Of a stretch of 64,000 bases of DNA, positions 53,057 to 62,600 are shown in pieces (the stretch's first letter is position 1; the number at the start of each line of letters is the position of its first letter). The stretch covers positions 505,696-569,695 of the forward strand of contig CAVXVO010000004.1 in NCBI GenBank assembly GCA_963765295.1, written 5' to 3'. A model generated the notes under the pieces. That model saw only the letters and a program-made list of their open reading frames with translations, ran no database searches and was not told where the DNA came from. Both the position numbers and the translations under genes were made by a program. Origin of the DNA: PALSA-612 sp963765295. GTDB taxonomy: Bacteria; Actinomycetota; Thermoleophilia; Gaiellales; Gaiellaceae.

Positions 53057-53098
53057 TGGGCGCGGCTGGGATCGAACCAGCGACCTCCCGCGTGTGAA
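53057..53098 (-). tRNA. 3' fragment of tRNA-Val(CAC), attachment-site remnant
   Basis: Read on the minus strand: anticodon loop TTCACAC with anticodon CAC, 3' anticodon stem GCGGG, variable AGGTC, T-arm GCTGG-TTCGATC-CCAGC and acceptor CGCGCCC plus discriminator A. The 5' side of the anticodon stem does not pair (AGGTT instead of CCCGC) and no D-arm follows, so only the 3' half is present. This is the usual segment duplicated by tRNA-targeting integrases. Confidence 0.8.
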
Positions 53099-53234
53099 AA
53101 CCTCCGGTGAGGAATCAGCTGGAACTAGTGGGCAAGGAATAGCTGCGAATTAACCACTTCTCTCAAGTTACCGCATTCATGAGTTCCCGCTGTTTCCTGT
53201 CCGTACTTGCCAAGAACTTGCCAAAGTTCGACCG

Positions 53235-55370
53235 CTAGGGAGGCAGTCTTGAAAGTGGGATCGTGGATGGCGGTGCGGCGGGTGGTGGCGGGGCAGGTTG
53301 AGGGACGGCTGGTGTTTTCGGGGTGGGTGCGGGAGGCGTGAGCGCTGGAGTCGTTGGCGTTGCGGGCGTCGTTGTCGTGGTCGGTGGAGCGACGGGCGGG
53401 GGTGCATACGCCGATTTTGGGTATTGGTCGTATGGGCTGAAGCTTGGTTGTGGGAAGTCGCGCACTGGCAGGTTTCTGACCGCGTCGGCCATGAAGGCGT
53501 GCCAGATTTGTGCGGGTAGTGATCCGCCGAAGACGGCGGGCACGCCTTCGACGTTCAGGAGCGGCTGCTCTCCGTGGGGGTAGCCGACCCAGACGCACGT
53601 TGCGAGCTGAGGCACGTAGCCGCAGAACCATGCGTCAGCGTAGTTCTCGGCGGTGCCGGTCTTGCCGGCGGCCGGTCGCCCGAAATACGCTGCGGTGCCG
53701 GTGCCGTACTGCAGCACGCTCTCTAGAACGTAGGTGACGGTGTCTGCGTCGTTCTGGGGCATCGCCCGAGTGCCATTCCATTGAAGCGACTCGATCGTTC
53801 CTCCCGCTGCGTTGCGAACACGTCTGATCGCCTCGGCTGGATGATGAACGCCACGCGCCGCAAGCGTTGCGTAGGCGTCGGCCATCTCGAGCGGACTAAC
53901 GCCCTGGGTGCCGAGCGTGATTGAGCACACTGGCTGCAGCAGGGATGTGATCCCGAGCCGGTGGGCGACTGTGACCACATTCTGCGGACCGACGTCGACC
54001 GAGAGCTGGGCATAGATTGTGTTCACCGAGTGTGCGGTCGCGTCGACCAGGTTCATCGAGCCCGCTGACTCGTCGGCGTAGTTGTGCACGTCCCACGGTT
54101 TGCCATTGGTGAAGCAGCGCGGGTCGTCGACAACGAGTTCGGGCGGACCGTTCCAGAATGAGTACGGCGAAACTCGCTGACCGAGCGCTGTTGCGAGCAC
54201 GAACGGCTTGAACGCCGAGCCAGCCTGCCGACGCGACTGGGTTGCAAGATTGAACTGCAACGCCTGACCGCTTGGCGTGTACGAGACCAGCGCCCTAACC
54301 GCCCCACTACCCGGATCGATCGCAACAACCGCAGCTGACGGGTCGGACTTGGAGCGCAGCACGTTCTTGATCGCGGCCGTGGCAAACCGCTGGAGCCGCC
54401 CGTCAAGCGTCGTCCTCACACGCAGCCCGCCTTCCTCGACGCGCGCTCCACCCAGCTCCCCCACCAGTTCATCACGGACGAACCCGAAGAACGGCGGCTC
54501 CTTGATCTGGCTATACAACCCGCCCGGCCGGAGCCCCAACGGCGTGTGCGACGCCCACACGTACGCAGACGCCGTGATCGCGCCCGCAGCCACCATCGCC
54601 CGCAGCACCTCGTTACGACGCTCTAGCGCCTCGCGGGAGTTCACAAAGGGATCGGACGATGACGGCGCCCGCGGAAGCCCGGCGATCAGCGCAGCCTGTG
54701 GCAAATCGAGGGCAGCTGCATGACGAGAGAAGTACGTCTGAGCCGCAGCCTCGACCCCGAACGCATGACTGCCGTAATAGACATCATTCAGATACGCGGT
54801 CAAGATCCGCGACTTCGACCAGTCCCGCTCGAGCCGAAACGCCAGACAGGCCTCCTTCACCTTCCTCGAGAGCGTCCGCTGCTGCGTCCCGCCCAGATAC
54901 AGCGTCCGGACGAGCTGCTGGGTGATCGTCGAGCCGCCCTGACTGAACGAGAACGATGTCAGATCATCTACCGCTGCTCGCAAAATGCCCTGGTAGTCAA
55001 GCGCCCCATGCTGGTAAAACCGGCGGTCTTCGACGGCCACTGTCGCCAGCGGTAACCAACGCGACATCTGTCCTAGGGTCAGCCATTGGCGATTCTCGAC
55101 AGACGGGATCGATCCAAGCAACGAGCCGTCGCTTGCGTACACGAACGAGTTCTGCGAAAGCTGAGCCGACTTGATCTCTGACAATGAACAACTCGAGCTG
55201 AGCAGTGCCGCCCCGCCAAAAGCCGCAGCAGCGATACCCGCGACGACGACGGCAACGATCACCAGCACCAACACCACCCAGCGCCTACCGCCTCGTCGCC
55301 GCCTCCGACGCAGACGCCGACGAGCCGCCGCCTGCAGCAACCCATCATCCGGTCGGCTGACTCGCGACAC
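53235..55370 (-). CDS. Class A penicillin-binding protein (PBP1A-like)
   Basis: 711 residues. A basic cytoplasmic start (RRRLRRRRRRGG) and one membrane helix (31-54) anchor it. The GT51 glycosyltransferase has Glu114 in VAVEDRRFYQHGALD and GGSTITQQLVR. The transpeptidase has Ser385-x-x-Lys388 in AGSAFKPF, the SVN motif and GKTGT. It polymerises and cross-links peptidoglycan. Residues ~660-711 are a Pro/Thr/Ala-rich tail (TTTTTPATPTTPALTPPAPT), probably a wall-spanning linker. GTG 55370 is the start. It lies just outside the tRNA-Val remnant. Confidence 0.95.
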   Translation of the reverse strand: MSRVSRPDDGLLQAAARRRLRRRRRRGGRRWVVLVLVIVAVVVAGIAAAAFGGAALLSSSCSLSEIKSAQLSQNSFVYASDGSLLGSIPSVENRQWLTLGQMSRWLPLATVAVEDRRFYQHGALDYQGILRAAVDDLTSFSFSQGGSTITQQLVRTLYLGGTQQRTLSRKVKEACLAFRLERDWSKSRILTAYLNDVYYGSHAFGVEAAAQTYFSRHAAALDLPQAALIAGLPRAPSSSDPFVNSREALERRNEVLRAMVAAGAITASAYVWASHTPLGLRPGGLYSQIKEPPFFGFVRDELVGELGGARVEEGGLRVRTTLDGRLQRFATAAIKNVLRSKSDPSAAVVAIDPGSGAVRALVSYTPSGQALQFNLATQSRRQAGSAFKPFVLATALGQRVSPYSFWNGPPELVVDDPRCFTNGKPWDVHNYADESAGSMNLVDATAHSVNTIYAQLSVDVGPQNVVTVAHRLGITSLLQPVCSITLGTQGVSPLEMADAYATLAARGVHHPAEAIRRVRNAAGGTIESLQWNGTRAMPQNDADTVTYVLESVLQYGTGTAAYFGRPAAGKTGTAENYADAWFCGYVPQLATCVWVGYPHGEQPLLNVEGVPAVFGGSLPAQIWHAFMADAVRNLPVRDFPQPSFSPYDQYPKSAYAPPPVAPPTTTTTPATPTTPALTPPAPTPKTPAVPQPAPPPPAAPPSTIPLSRLPP

Positions 55371-55638
55371 TCCTGTCCAGAGTACCCCGGCATCCCACCG
55401 ATTCCTCTGGGGATCGAGATCCCAGAGTCGGCTATCGGGTCAGCTCAGAACGCAAACTGCTTGATTCCTGGCACGCCCTCTGATCGGCGCAGGCTGTGGA
55501 ATCGAACAGCAACCTCGCGCGGCGCCAGAGAGCTATTGCTCGAGGAGTTCTGGCTTGGACTCGGTCCAGCGCGCTCGGGTCGACTGGCCCAGCCACCGGG
55601 AACGCTCGATGTGCCCGGGCACGACACGCCGGCCGGCG

Positions 55639-57087
55639 TCACCGCGGGTCGATCACGAGCAGGCGCTCTTCGGTCATCTCCCGGATCGTCCACCGCATGC
55701 CCTCGCGGCCGTGGCCGGACCGCTTCGCGCCGCCGTAGGGCATCTGGTCGACCCGGAACGTATTCACGTCGTTGACGATCAGGGCGCCGACCTCGAGGCG
55801 CTCGAAGGCGCGGTTAATGACACGGATGTCGTTCGAGAACAGCCCGGCCTGAAGGCCGTACGGCGTGTCGTTCGCGCGCTCGATCACCTCGTCAACGTCC
55901 TCGTAGGTCGAGAGCACTACGATCGGCGCGAAAGCTTCTTCGGCACAGATTCGAAGCGTCTCGGGCACGTCGACGAGTAGCGTCGGCTCGAGAACCGTGC
56001 CATTGCGCGTCCCGCCGCAGAGGACGCGACCGCCCGCCTTGACCGCTTCGGCGACCAGCGCTTCGGCCTTTTCGGCTGCGGCCTCGTCGATTAGCCCGCC
56101 GACGAGCGTCGACTCGTCGAGCGGGTTCCCTGTGCGTAGCTCGCCGATCTTCGCGAGTAGCTTTTCCTGGAGCGCATCGGCGATCGACGCGTGCGCATAA
56201 AGGCGCTGGACGGAGATGCACGCTTGGCCGGCACGGAGGAAGCCTCCGAAGGCACACCGCTCTGCGACGTAGTCGAGATTTGCGTCCGGCTCGACGATTA
56301 CGGCGCCGTTTCCGCCCAGCTCGAGTGTCACGCGTGGTGTCGCGGCGACCTTCTGCAGTCGCCATCCGACCTCGGCGCTGCCGGTGAACGAGACGATCTT
56401 CACGCGTTCGTCGCGCACCATTCGCTCGGCGAGCTCGGTACGGCAGGGGATCACGGTTACCGCGGCCGGCGGCGCACCCGCCTCGACGAGGATCTCGGCC
56501 ATCGACAGCGCCGATAGCGGCGTCTTCGATGCTGGCCGCACGATGCATGGGCAACCGGCTGCAAGCGCTGGCCCCAGCTTGTGGGCGACGAGCAGGAGCG
56601 GCGCGTTGAACGGGGTGATCGCGAGCACGGTTCCGACGGGGAAGCGCCGTGTGAGGCCGATGCGCCCTTCGCCGCGCGGTACGGCGTCGATCTCGACGAG
56701 CTCGCCTGTGGTGGCGCTCCGCCGAGCCTCCTCGCCAGCGATCTGAAGGATCTCGGCCGTGCGTTGAGCCTCGAAGCGCGTTTCCCAGACGGCGTTGCCG
56801 GTCTCAAGCGTCATCTGCCGCGCGAGCTCGTCCTCGCGTGAGCGGACGAGCGCGGCGGCTGCGATCAGGATCTCGGCGCGCCTGAACGGCGGCAGCGCGG
56901 CCACCTCGGCCTCGGCCGCGGCGGCAGCGGCGAGGGCCTGCTCCACCATTGCCTCGTCGGCCAGCCAGACTCGCGCCACTTCGTTCCCGTCGTAGGGGAA
57001 GATCACCGGCGCGCTCTCGGTTCCCGTCGTTGGGCGGCCTCCCAGGAGCAAGGGTCGGGGCTCGGTGCGGACTGCGGTCTCGGTCAT
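55639..57087 (-). CDS. Aldehyde dehydrogenase family protein
   Basis: 482 residues. Asn161 (TPFNAP), general base Glu256 (LELGGNG) and nucleophile Cys290 (GQACISVQR) are in place, as is FTGSAEVG near 235 in the cofactor site. An AAAGGAGGCACC Shine-Dalgarno precedes ATG 57087. As the last gene of a sugar ABC-SDR-lactonase operon it probably oxidises a semialdehyde or sugar aldehyde (for example alpha-ketoglutarate semialdehyde in Weimberg-type pathways). The exact substrate is inferred, not shown. Confidence 0.93.
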   Translation of the reverse strand: MTETAVRTEPRPLLLGGRPTTGTESAPVIFPYDGNEVARVWLADEAMVEQALAAAAAAEAEVAALPPFRRAEILIAAAALVRSREDELARQMTLETGNAVWETRFEAQRTAEILQIAGEEARRSATTGELVEIDAVPRGEGRIGLTRRFPVGTVLAITPFNAPLLLVAHKLGPALAAGCPCIVRPASKTPLSALSMAEILVEAGAPPAAVTVIPCRTELAERMVRDERVKIVSFTGSAEVGWRLQKVAATPRVTLELGGNGAVIVEPDANLDYVAERCAFGGFLRAGQACISVQRLYAHASIADALQEKLLAKIGELRTGNPLDESTLVGGLIDEAAAEKAEALVAEAVKAGGRVLCGGTRNGTVLEPTLLVDVPETLRICAEEAFAPIVVLSTYEDVDEVIERANDTPYGLQAGLFSNDIRVINRAFERLEVGALIVNDVNTFRVDQMPYGGAKRSGHGREGMRWTIREMTEERLLVIDPR

Positions 57088-57136
57088 CGTGGTGCCTCCT
57101 TTGGCTGGCTGGCTGGAACGATCGTCGGCAGGTCGA

Positions 57137-58393
57137 TCACGTCTTGAGTCTCTCCGTCGCGGTGTTGAGAGCGCCCTCGCCCGGCTCGGACTGGATCGCG
57201 GCTTCGGAGTCGAGGTCGAAGAAGTGCAGCCGGCGAGTATCGACTCGCATCTCGACGTCCGCCCCGGCGGTTGCCGTGGAGCCGATCGCGAACCGGCCGA
57301 CCATCACTGTGCGTCGGGCGCGGGCTTCTGACTCGAGGGCGACGACGCGCGAGCTGTCGACGTCGGCGAGCACCTCCCGCACTTCCTGGGTGACCACTGG
57401 TGGCGCGTCGACTTCGACGTGGGCGAGAAGCTCCGACCCGAGCAGTTCGGTCGTCACAATCCGGCCGCCGAGCTTGCTCTCGTGCGGCACGTCCCCCGCA
57501 AGCGCGGCGTCCTCGAGCTGCTCGGGGCGGATACCGAACCCGATCGTCCTCCCGACGTACCGTTCGAGGGCTGGTCGGGACTTGACGATCTCGGATGGCA
57601 CGGCTATCGCCTGGTCGCCGACGCGGCAGATGAGGCCGCCGTTGGCCTGCTCGAGCCGGGCTTCGACCAGGTTCATCTCCGGGCTGCCGATGAAGCTGGC
57701 GACGAACAGGTTGGCTGGCCGGTCGTAGAGCTGCTGCGGCGCGGATACCTGCTGTAGCCGACCTTTGCGCAGGACGGCGACGCGATCGCCCATCGTCATC
57801 GCCTCGACCTGGTCGTGCGTGACATAGATCGTTGTTGCGCCAAGCTCGTGCTGGATACGGGAGATCTCGGCGCGCATTTGGACTCGCAACTTGGCATCGA
57901 GGTTCGAGAGCGGCTCGTCCATCAGGAACACTTGCGGATCGCGCACGATCGCCCGTCCCATCGCGACCCGTTGGCGCTGGCCGCCCGAGAGTTGTCCAGG
58001 CTTGCGCTTCAGCTCATCGGTGAGGCCCAGGATCCGCGCCGCCTCGTCGACTCGCCGCCTGATCTCGTCGGAGGGCATCTTGCGCACCTTGAGCGCGAAG
58101 GCGATGTTCTTGTAGACCGTCATGTGCGGATAGAGCGCGTAGTTCTGAAAGACCATGGCCACGTCGCGCTTGCGCGGGTGGAGGCCGTTGACGACCTGAT
58201 CGGCGATTCGTACCTGGCCTTCCGTGATGTCCTCGAGCCCGGCCACCATGCGCAGCGCCGTGGTCTTGCCGCAGCCCGACGGTCCCACGAAGACCATGAA
58301 CTCGCCGTCTGCGACGTCCAGCGTGAAGTCCGTGAGCGCTCTCGTGCCGTCGCGGTAGACCTTGCCGACCTCGCTGAAGGACACTGCGGCCAT
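57137..58393 (-). CDS. Carbohydrate ABC importer ATP-binding protein (UgpC/MsmX-like)
   Basis: 418 residues. Walker A GPSGCGKTT (37-45), Q-loop VFQNYALYPHM, signature LSGGQRQRVAMGRAI, Walker B VFLMDEPLSNLDAKLR and H-loop VTHD are followed by the MalK-type C-terminal OB/TOBE domain (~235-380), longer than in ModC. The RDPQVFLMDEPLSNLDA wording is typical of sugar importers. ATG 58393 directly abuts the stop of the MalG-like permease. Confidence 0.95.
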   Translation of the reverse strand: MAAVSFSEVGKVYRDGTRALTDFTLDVADGEFMVFVGPSGCGKTTALRMVAGLEDITEGQVRIADQVVNGLHPRKRDVAMVFQNYALYPHMTVYKNIAFALKVRKMPSDEIRRRVDEAARILGLTDELKRKPGQLSGGQRQRVAMGRAIVRDPQVFLMDEPLSNLDAKLRVQMRAEISRIQHELGATTIYVTHDQVEAMTMGDRVAVLRKGRLQQVSAPQQLYDRPANLFVASFIGSPEMNLVEARLEQANGGLICRVGDQAIAVPSEIVKSRPALERYVGRTIGFGIRPEQLEDAALAGDVPHESKLGGRIVTTELLGSELLAHVEVDAPPVVTQEVREVLADVDSSRVVALESEARARRTVMVGRFAIGSTATAGADVEMRVDTRRLHFFDLDSEAAIQSEPGEGALNTATERLKT

Positions 58394-59233
58394 CTACTTG
58401 ACGGCTCCAGCGGTGATGCCACGAACGATGTAGCGCTGGACGACGATCACGAAGATGAGCACCGGGATCACCGTGAAGACGCCCACGGCCGCGGCGACGT
58501 TGAAGTTGATTGGGCTCTCGACGGTGAGCAGCGACGAGGCCGCGATCGGGATCGTCTCCTTGTCTTGCGAGTTGATGATGTAGAGGCCGACGAGGAATTC
58601 GTTCCAGATGAAGATGACGCCGAACGTCGCCGCCACGAGCATTCCCGGCCGGGCGAGCGGAAGCAGCACCTTCAGCAGCACCTGCGGACGCGTCAGGCCG
58701 TCGACCATCGCTGCCTCGTCGATTTCGCGAGGGATCTCGTCGAAGAACCCGATCATGATCCAGACGACGAGTGGAAGCGAGAACGCGATATAGGGCAGGA
58801 TCAGCCCGGGGAACGTGTTGACCTGCCCGAGGTAGCGGATCATCAGGAAGATCGGGATCGCGACTGCGACGGGCGGCATGAACCGGAAGCTCAGGATCGT
58901 GGAGGACCAGGTGTCGCTGCCGCGGAAGCGCAGGCGCGAGAAGGCGTAGGCGGCGGGTACGCCGAGCACGAGCGCAATCAGCGTCGAGATGCTGGTGACG
59001 ATGATCGAGTTCTCGACGTAGGTGAAGTAGCTGTTCTCGTGGATCACCTGGCTGTAGTTGTCCTTGATCGTCGCCCAGTCGAAATGCAGCGTCGGCGGCA
59101 CCTCGACGAAGGTCTGGAGCTGCGACTTGAACGAGAGCAGCAACAGGTAGAGGAACGGTGCGATGCCGATGATCGCTAGCAGGACGAGGACGATGTAGGA
59201 AACGCCTCTCCCAAACGTCCGCGCCGAGATCAT
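58394..59233 (-). CDS. Carbohydrate ABC importer permease (MalG-like)
   Basis: 279 residues with six membrane helices and the EAA loop IDEAAMVDGLTRPQVLLKVLLPLARPG near residues 185-210. The N-terminal ISARTFGRGVSYIVLVLLAIIGIAPFLYLLLLSFKS segment is typical of MalG-type subunits. ATG 59233 overlaps the upstream permease stop as ATGA. Confidence 0.94.
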   Translation of the reverse strand: MISARTFGRGVSYIVLVLLAIIGIAPFLYLLLLSFKSQLQTFVEVPPTLHFDWATIKDNYSQVIHENSYFTYVENSIIVTSISTLIALVLGVPAAYAFSRLRFRGSDTWSSTILSFRFMPPVAVAIPIFLMIRYLGQVNTFPGLILPYIAFSLPLVVWIMIGFFDEIPREIDEAAMVDGLTRPQVLLKVLLPLARPGMLVAATFGVIFIWNEFLVGLYIINSQDKETIPIAASSLLTVESPINFNVAAAVGVFTVIPVLIFVIVVQRYIVRGITAGAVK

Positions 59234-60153
59234 GCCGTCTCCACCCGTCGCACCTTGACCACCTTGAACAGCACCGTGATCCCGATCGCCGCCACGAGCA
59301 CCATCACGTAGGAGATCGCCGACGCGTAGCCGTAGTGCTGGAACTCGAATCCGTTCTGGAATGCCTGGAACGACAGCGTTGTCGTCGACTCGACCGGCCC
59401 ACCATTCGTCAGGCCGTAGACGAGGTCAAACGTCCGGAAGGCGTCGATCGCACGGAAGACCGCCGCGAAGATGATCGCCGGCATCAGTAGCGGCAGTGTC
59501 AGGTACATCGTCCGCTGGAACCAGTTGGCGCCGTCGACCGACCCCGCCTCGAAGACTTCCTGCGGCAACGCCTGCAGGCGGGCGTAGACGATCACGAACA
59601 CGAACGGCGTCCACTGCCACGAGTCGACCACGACCAGCGTCCACAAGGCGACGTTCGGGTCGGACAGCCAGCCCACCTGCCCGACGCCCGTCTGGACGAA
59701 GAGCCAGTTGAGGATGCCCCAGTTCGGGTCGAGGAGCGCCCGCCACATCAGGCCGACCACGAGCGGCGTCAGCAGCATCGGCAGGATCAGGATCGCGCGC
59801 ACGAACGAGGCGCCGCGCAGCTGCTGGTTGAAGAAGAGCGCGAGCGCCGTTCCGAAGAACACCTGGATCGCGACGCCAACGACTGTGAGCAGCACCGTGT
59901 TCTCGACCACGGTCCAGAAGTCGCTCGAATGGATGAGCTGGCTGTAGTTCTGCAGGCCGACCCAGCGCCAGGTGTCGGTTCGCGTGTTGTAGTCCTCGAA
60001 CGAGCGGAAGAGGCTCGTGATCAGCGGGAAGATCGAGAACGCGATCAGGTAGAGCGCGCACGGACCGAGCAGGAGAAGCGCCTCACCCCGACCCTGCGTG
60101 GGCGAGGTGAGGCGTTTGCTCCTGCGGGCTTTGCTGGCCGCGTCCAAGCTCAC
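59230..60153 (-). CDS. Carbohydrate ABC importer permease (MalF-like)
   Basis: 307 residues with six helices. The first helix is LLLGPCALYLIAFSIFPLITSLFRSF, and the EAA loop VFEAGSVDGANWFQRTMYLTLPLLMP lies near residues 205-230. GTG 60153 stands 21 bases after the solute-binding gene. Pairs with the MalG-like subunit. Confidence 0.94.
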   Translation of the reverse strand: MSLDAASKARRSKRLTSPTQGRGEALLLLGPCALYLIAFSIFPLITSLFRSFEDYNTRTDTWRWVGLQNYSQLIHSSDFWTVVENTVLLTVVGVAIQVFFGTALALFFNQQLRGASFVRAILILPMLLTPLVVGLMWRALLDPNWGILNWLFVQTGVGQVGWLSDPNVALWTLVVVDSWQWTPFVFVIVYARLQALPQEVFEAGSVDGANWFQRTMYLTLPLLMPAIIFAAVFRAIDAFRTFDLVYGLTNGGPVESTTTLSFQAFQNGFEFQHYGYASAISYVMVLVAAIGITVLFKVVKVRRVETA

Positions 60154-60174
60154 GCGCCCGGCAGCGGCTAGCGG

Positions 60175-61620
60175 TTACTTGAGGTGGCCGCCACGCTTGA
60201 GAACGGCGATCCACTTGTCGTTGGCGGCCTTGCAGGCGGCCGCGGCGGTCGATGAGCCGCTCAGCGCCGCCGAGAACTCCACCGCCGCGTCCGTGATCAG
60301 CTCGAACGTCTCCGGGATGTTTGCAATCTCGAGGATCTTGGCCTTGGCGTTGGCCAGTCCTGCAGCCCGTAGGTAGGGGAACTTCTTGTTCAGAGCGGCG
60401 CTGTTGAAGACCGAGTTGCGGGTTGGGTCGGTCTGGTGGGCTGCCACCTCATACAAGCCCCACTCCCGCGAGCAGAGATAGGTCAGAATCGTCCACGCAC
60501 CGGCCTTATTGACGGCGTTCTTCGGGATTCCCATGCCCCATCCTCCGCGGACGATCCGGCCGTGTAGCCCCGGCGTGCTGCCAGGCGTCGTCGTGACGCC
60601 GACCACGTGTGCGACCTTGGACGTCTTGGGGTTGTAGACCGGCCCGGCGATCGTCGACCACATCAGCATCATCGCGGTCTTGCCGGCGCTGAACGCGTTA
60701 GTCGAGACGGTGAAGTCGTACGAGAGCACACCGGGAGTGGAGGCTTTCACGCAGTCGACCATGTGCTGCAGCGCAGCGACGGCGGCCGGGCTCGTAAGGC
60801 GGGGCGTGTAGTTCTTCTGCTGGGGCGAGCCACTCATCAGCTGGCCGCCCATGCCGGCGAACCTCGAGTACCAGTCGACCAGGAACATGGACACGTCGCC
60901 GGACTTCGCGATCATCGTGTTGCCGGCGATCCCGTTCGTGTTCAGCTTCTTCGCGGCAGCGAGGTAGTGGGTGAAGTTGGTCGGCACGGCGAGCCCGGCC
61001 TTCCTGAGAAGATCCTTGCGGTAGAAGAGGATGATCGGTCCGGCGTACAGGCCCGGGATCAAGTAGGGGGTGTTGCCGCCGAAGGTCTGCGTCTTGATGT
61101 TGTAGTTGCTCAGGTAATCCAGCTCGCCCTGTGCGAAGTCGCTCGGGTAGCCGTAGCTCTTCGGCAGAGTCTTGATGTAGGGGGCAAGCGGCGTGAAGTA
61201 ACCGCCGCCGACGAACGCCGAGACGGTGAAGCCGAGCACCGAGATCAGGTCGTACGTGCCGGTCGAGGCCTTGACGCTCGCACTCAGCTTCTCGTTGAGT
61301 GGCCCGACGGGAAGCGCCGTCATCTTCACATCGATGCCGAACTGCTTCTTCATGTAGGCCATCTTTTCTTGGACACCCAGCTGCGCCCCCTCGGCGGGGA
61401 CGAGCAGGTTGACGGTGCTCCCCGCTAGCCGGCGAGCCTCGTGCATGTCACCGGCTGTTGCCTTGCCGGCCGCCGCAAGCATGCCGCCAATGGCCGTTGC
61501 AGACAGTCCGAGCATGCCTGCTCGCTTGATGAACTCATCTCGGGATGTCCGTCCCGAGGCGAGCCCGCTGACGAGGCCTTCGGTTGGCTCGAGGTCGTCA
61601 ATCGGCTTCATGTCGCTCAT
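60175..61620 (-). CDS. Extracellular sugar-binding protein of the ABC importer
   Basis: 481 residues. The N-terminus DLEPTEGLVSGLASG is followed by TSRDEFIKRAGMLGLSATAIGGMLAAAGKATAG, a Tat-like or Sec signal often seen on actinobacterial solute-binding proteins. The mature part has the family-1 fold: VNLLVPAEGAQLGVQEKMAYMKKQFGIDVKM and GGWGMGIPKNAVNKAGAWTILTYL. GGGAGG precedes ATG 61620. First gene of the transport block, 81 bases after the lactonase. Confidence 0.94.
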   Translation of the reverse strand: MSDMKPIDDLEPTEGLVSGLASGRTSRDEFIKRAGMLGLSATAIGGMLAAAGKATAGDMHEARRLAGSTVNLLVPAEGAQLGVQEKMAYMKKQFGIDVKMTALPVGPLNEKLSASVKASTGTYDLISVLGFTVSAFVGGGYFTPLAPYIKTLPKSYGYPSDFAQGELDYLSNYNIKTQTFGGNTPYLIPGLYAGPIILFYRKDLLRKAGLAVPTNFTHYLAAAKKLNTNGIAGNTMIAKSGDVSMFLVDWYSRFAGMGGQLMSGSPQQKNYTPRLTSPAAVAALQHMVDCVKASTPGVLSYDFTVSTNAFSAGKTAMMLMWSTIAGPVYNPKTSKVAHVVGVTTTPGSTPGLHGRIVRGGWGMGIPKNAVNKAGAWTILTYLCSREWGLYEVAAHQTDPTRNSVFNSAALNKKFPYLRAAGLANAKAKILEIANIPETFELITDAAVEFSAALSGSSTAAAACKAANDKWIAVLKRGGHLK

Positions 61621-61701
61621 CGTGCCCTCCCTGTTCGAATCTCTGTCAGACGTTCGGACTTCGAGGCCGCCAGTGACGTTCTCGCTCTACTCCTCCTTTC
61701 G

Positions 61702-62600
61702 CTAGCTGATCGATCCTGGGAAAAGCTCGAGGCCGGTCACGCCCTCGAGCGTTGTTCGCGAGATCGAGCCGTGGTATTCGGCGTCGTCGCCGGATCCGCC
61801 ACCGATGTCCGTCACCCATAGCTCGGAGCCACGGAACTGCACGTTGCTGACGTAGTCGCCGAATCCCTTCAGGAGACCCTTGTCGGAGCCGTCGGCGCCG
61901 ACGACGCTGACGCCTCCGGTCAGGACGGTGGCGATGTAGAGATCGCCGTCCGCAGCTGGTTTGAGCCCGTCCGGTATCGCGTCTGAGGTCCTCGAGCACG
62001 CATACGTCCTCGACCTTGCCGGTTGTCGGGTGGTAGCGGCGAACGGCGCGGGTGTACGACTCGACCCAGACGACGTTGCCGTCCGCCTCGACCGTGATGC
62101 CGTTCGGGAACGTCGGCCCGGCCTCCGCGACAACGTGTCCCGTTCCGTCGGGGTCGAGCGAGAAGATGTAGCGGGCGGCGGCGGCGTTGTTCGGCTGAAG
62201 CCGCCGGCAGGGTCGGTGAAGTAGAGCTTGCCGTCCTGGCCGAAGGCCAGATCGTTGGGTGCGCTCAGCTGGATCCCCTCGATCTCGGTGACGACAACAT
62301 CGACGGCACCGTCGGCTGACACGCGCTGAATCGATGGGGGCCGCTGATCGTCGGCGCGCCATTCCCGGTCGATGCCTCCGTTCTGGGTGACGAGCAGGGA
62401 GCCGTCCTGGCAGGCGAGAACCGAGTTCGGGCCGCCGCCGACATGAACGAGCGTCTGCACACCGTCTTCCGGCGTCCAGACCGAGCACGGCTGCGCCAGA
62501 TCTCGACGAAGATGAAGCGTCCGTCCGCTAGGAAGGCGGGGCCTTCGGCGGCGCCGAGGCCATCTGCGAGCCGTTCGATCTTCAACGTCGACTCCCTCAT
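61702..62600 (-). CDS. SMP-30/gluconolactonase-type sugar lactonase (three frameshifts)
   Basis: A six-bladed beta-propeller lactonase. In order: IERLADGLGAAEGPAFLADGRFIFVEI (first frame, Glu of the metal site in EGP); VGGGPNSVLACQDGSLLVTQNGG and SAPNDLAFGQDGKLYFTDP (second frame, Asn/Asp ligand); RYIFSLDPDGTGHVVAEAGPTFPNGITVEADGNVVWVESY (third frame, Asn ligand); PDGLKPAADGDLYIATVLTGG (second frame again, Asp ligand). Breaks lie near 62490, 62200 and 61985. ATG 62600 overlaps the SDR stop. It opens the lactone made by the SDR. Confidence 0.85.

Noticed and set aside
52968..53153. A 61-codon plus-strand frame containing GWDRTSDLPRV
   Set aside because: This is the well-known spurious translation across the complement of a tRNA 3' half; the DNA is the tRNA-Val remnant.
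53125..53631. A 168-codon minus-strand frame at the 3' end of the PBP gene
   Set aside because: It overlaps the PBP tail in another frame and is Arg/His/Pro-rich; the PBP frame carries the conserved content.
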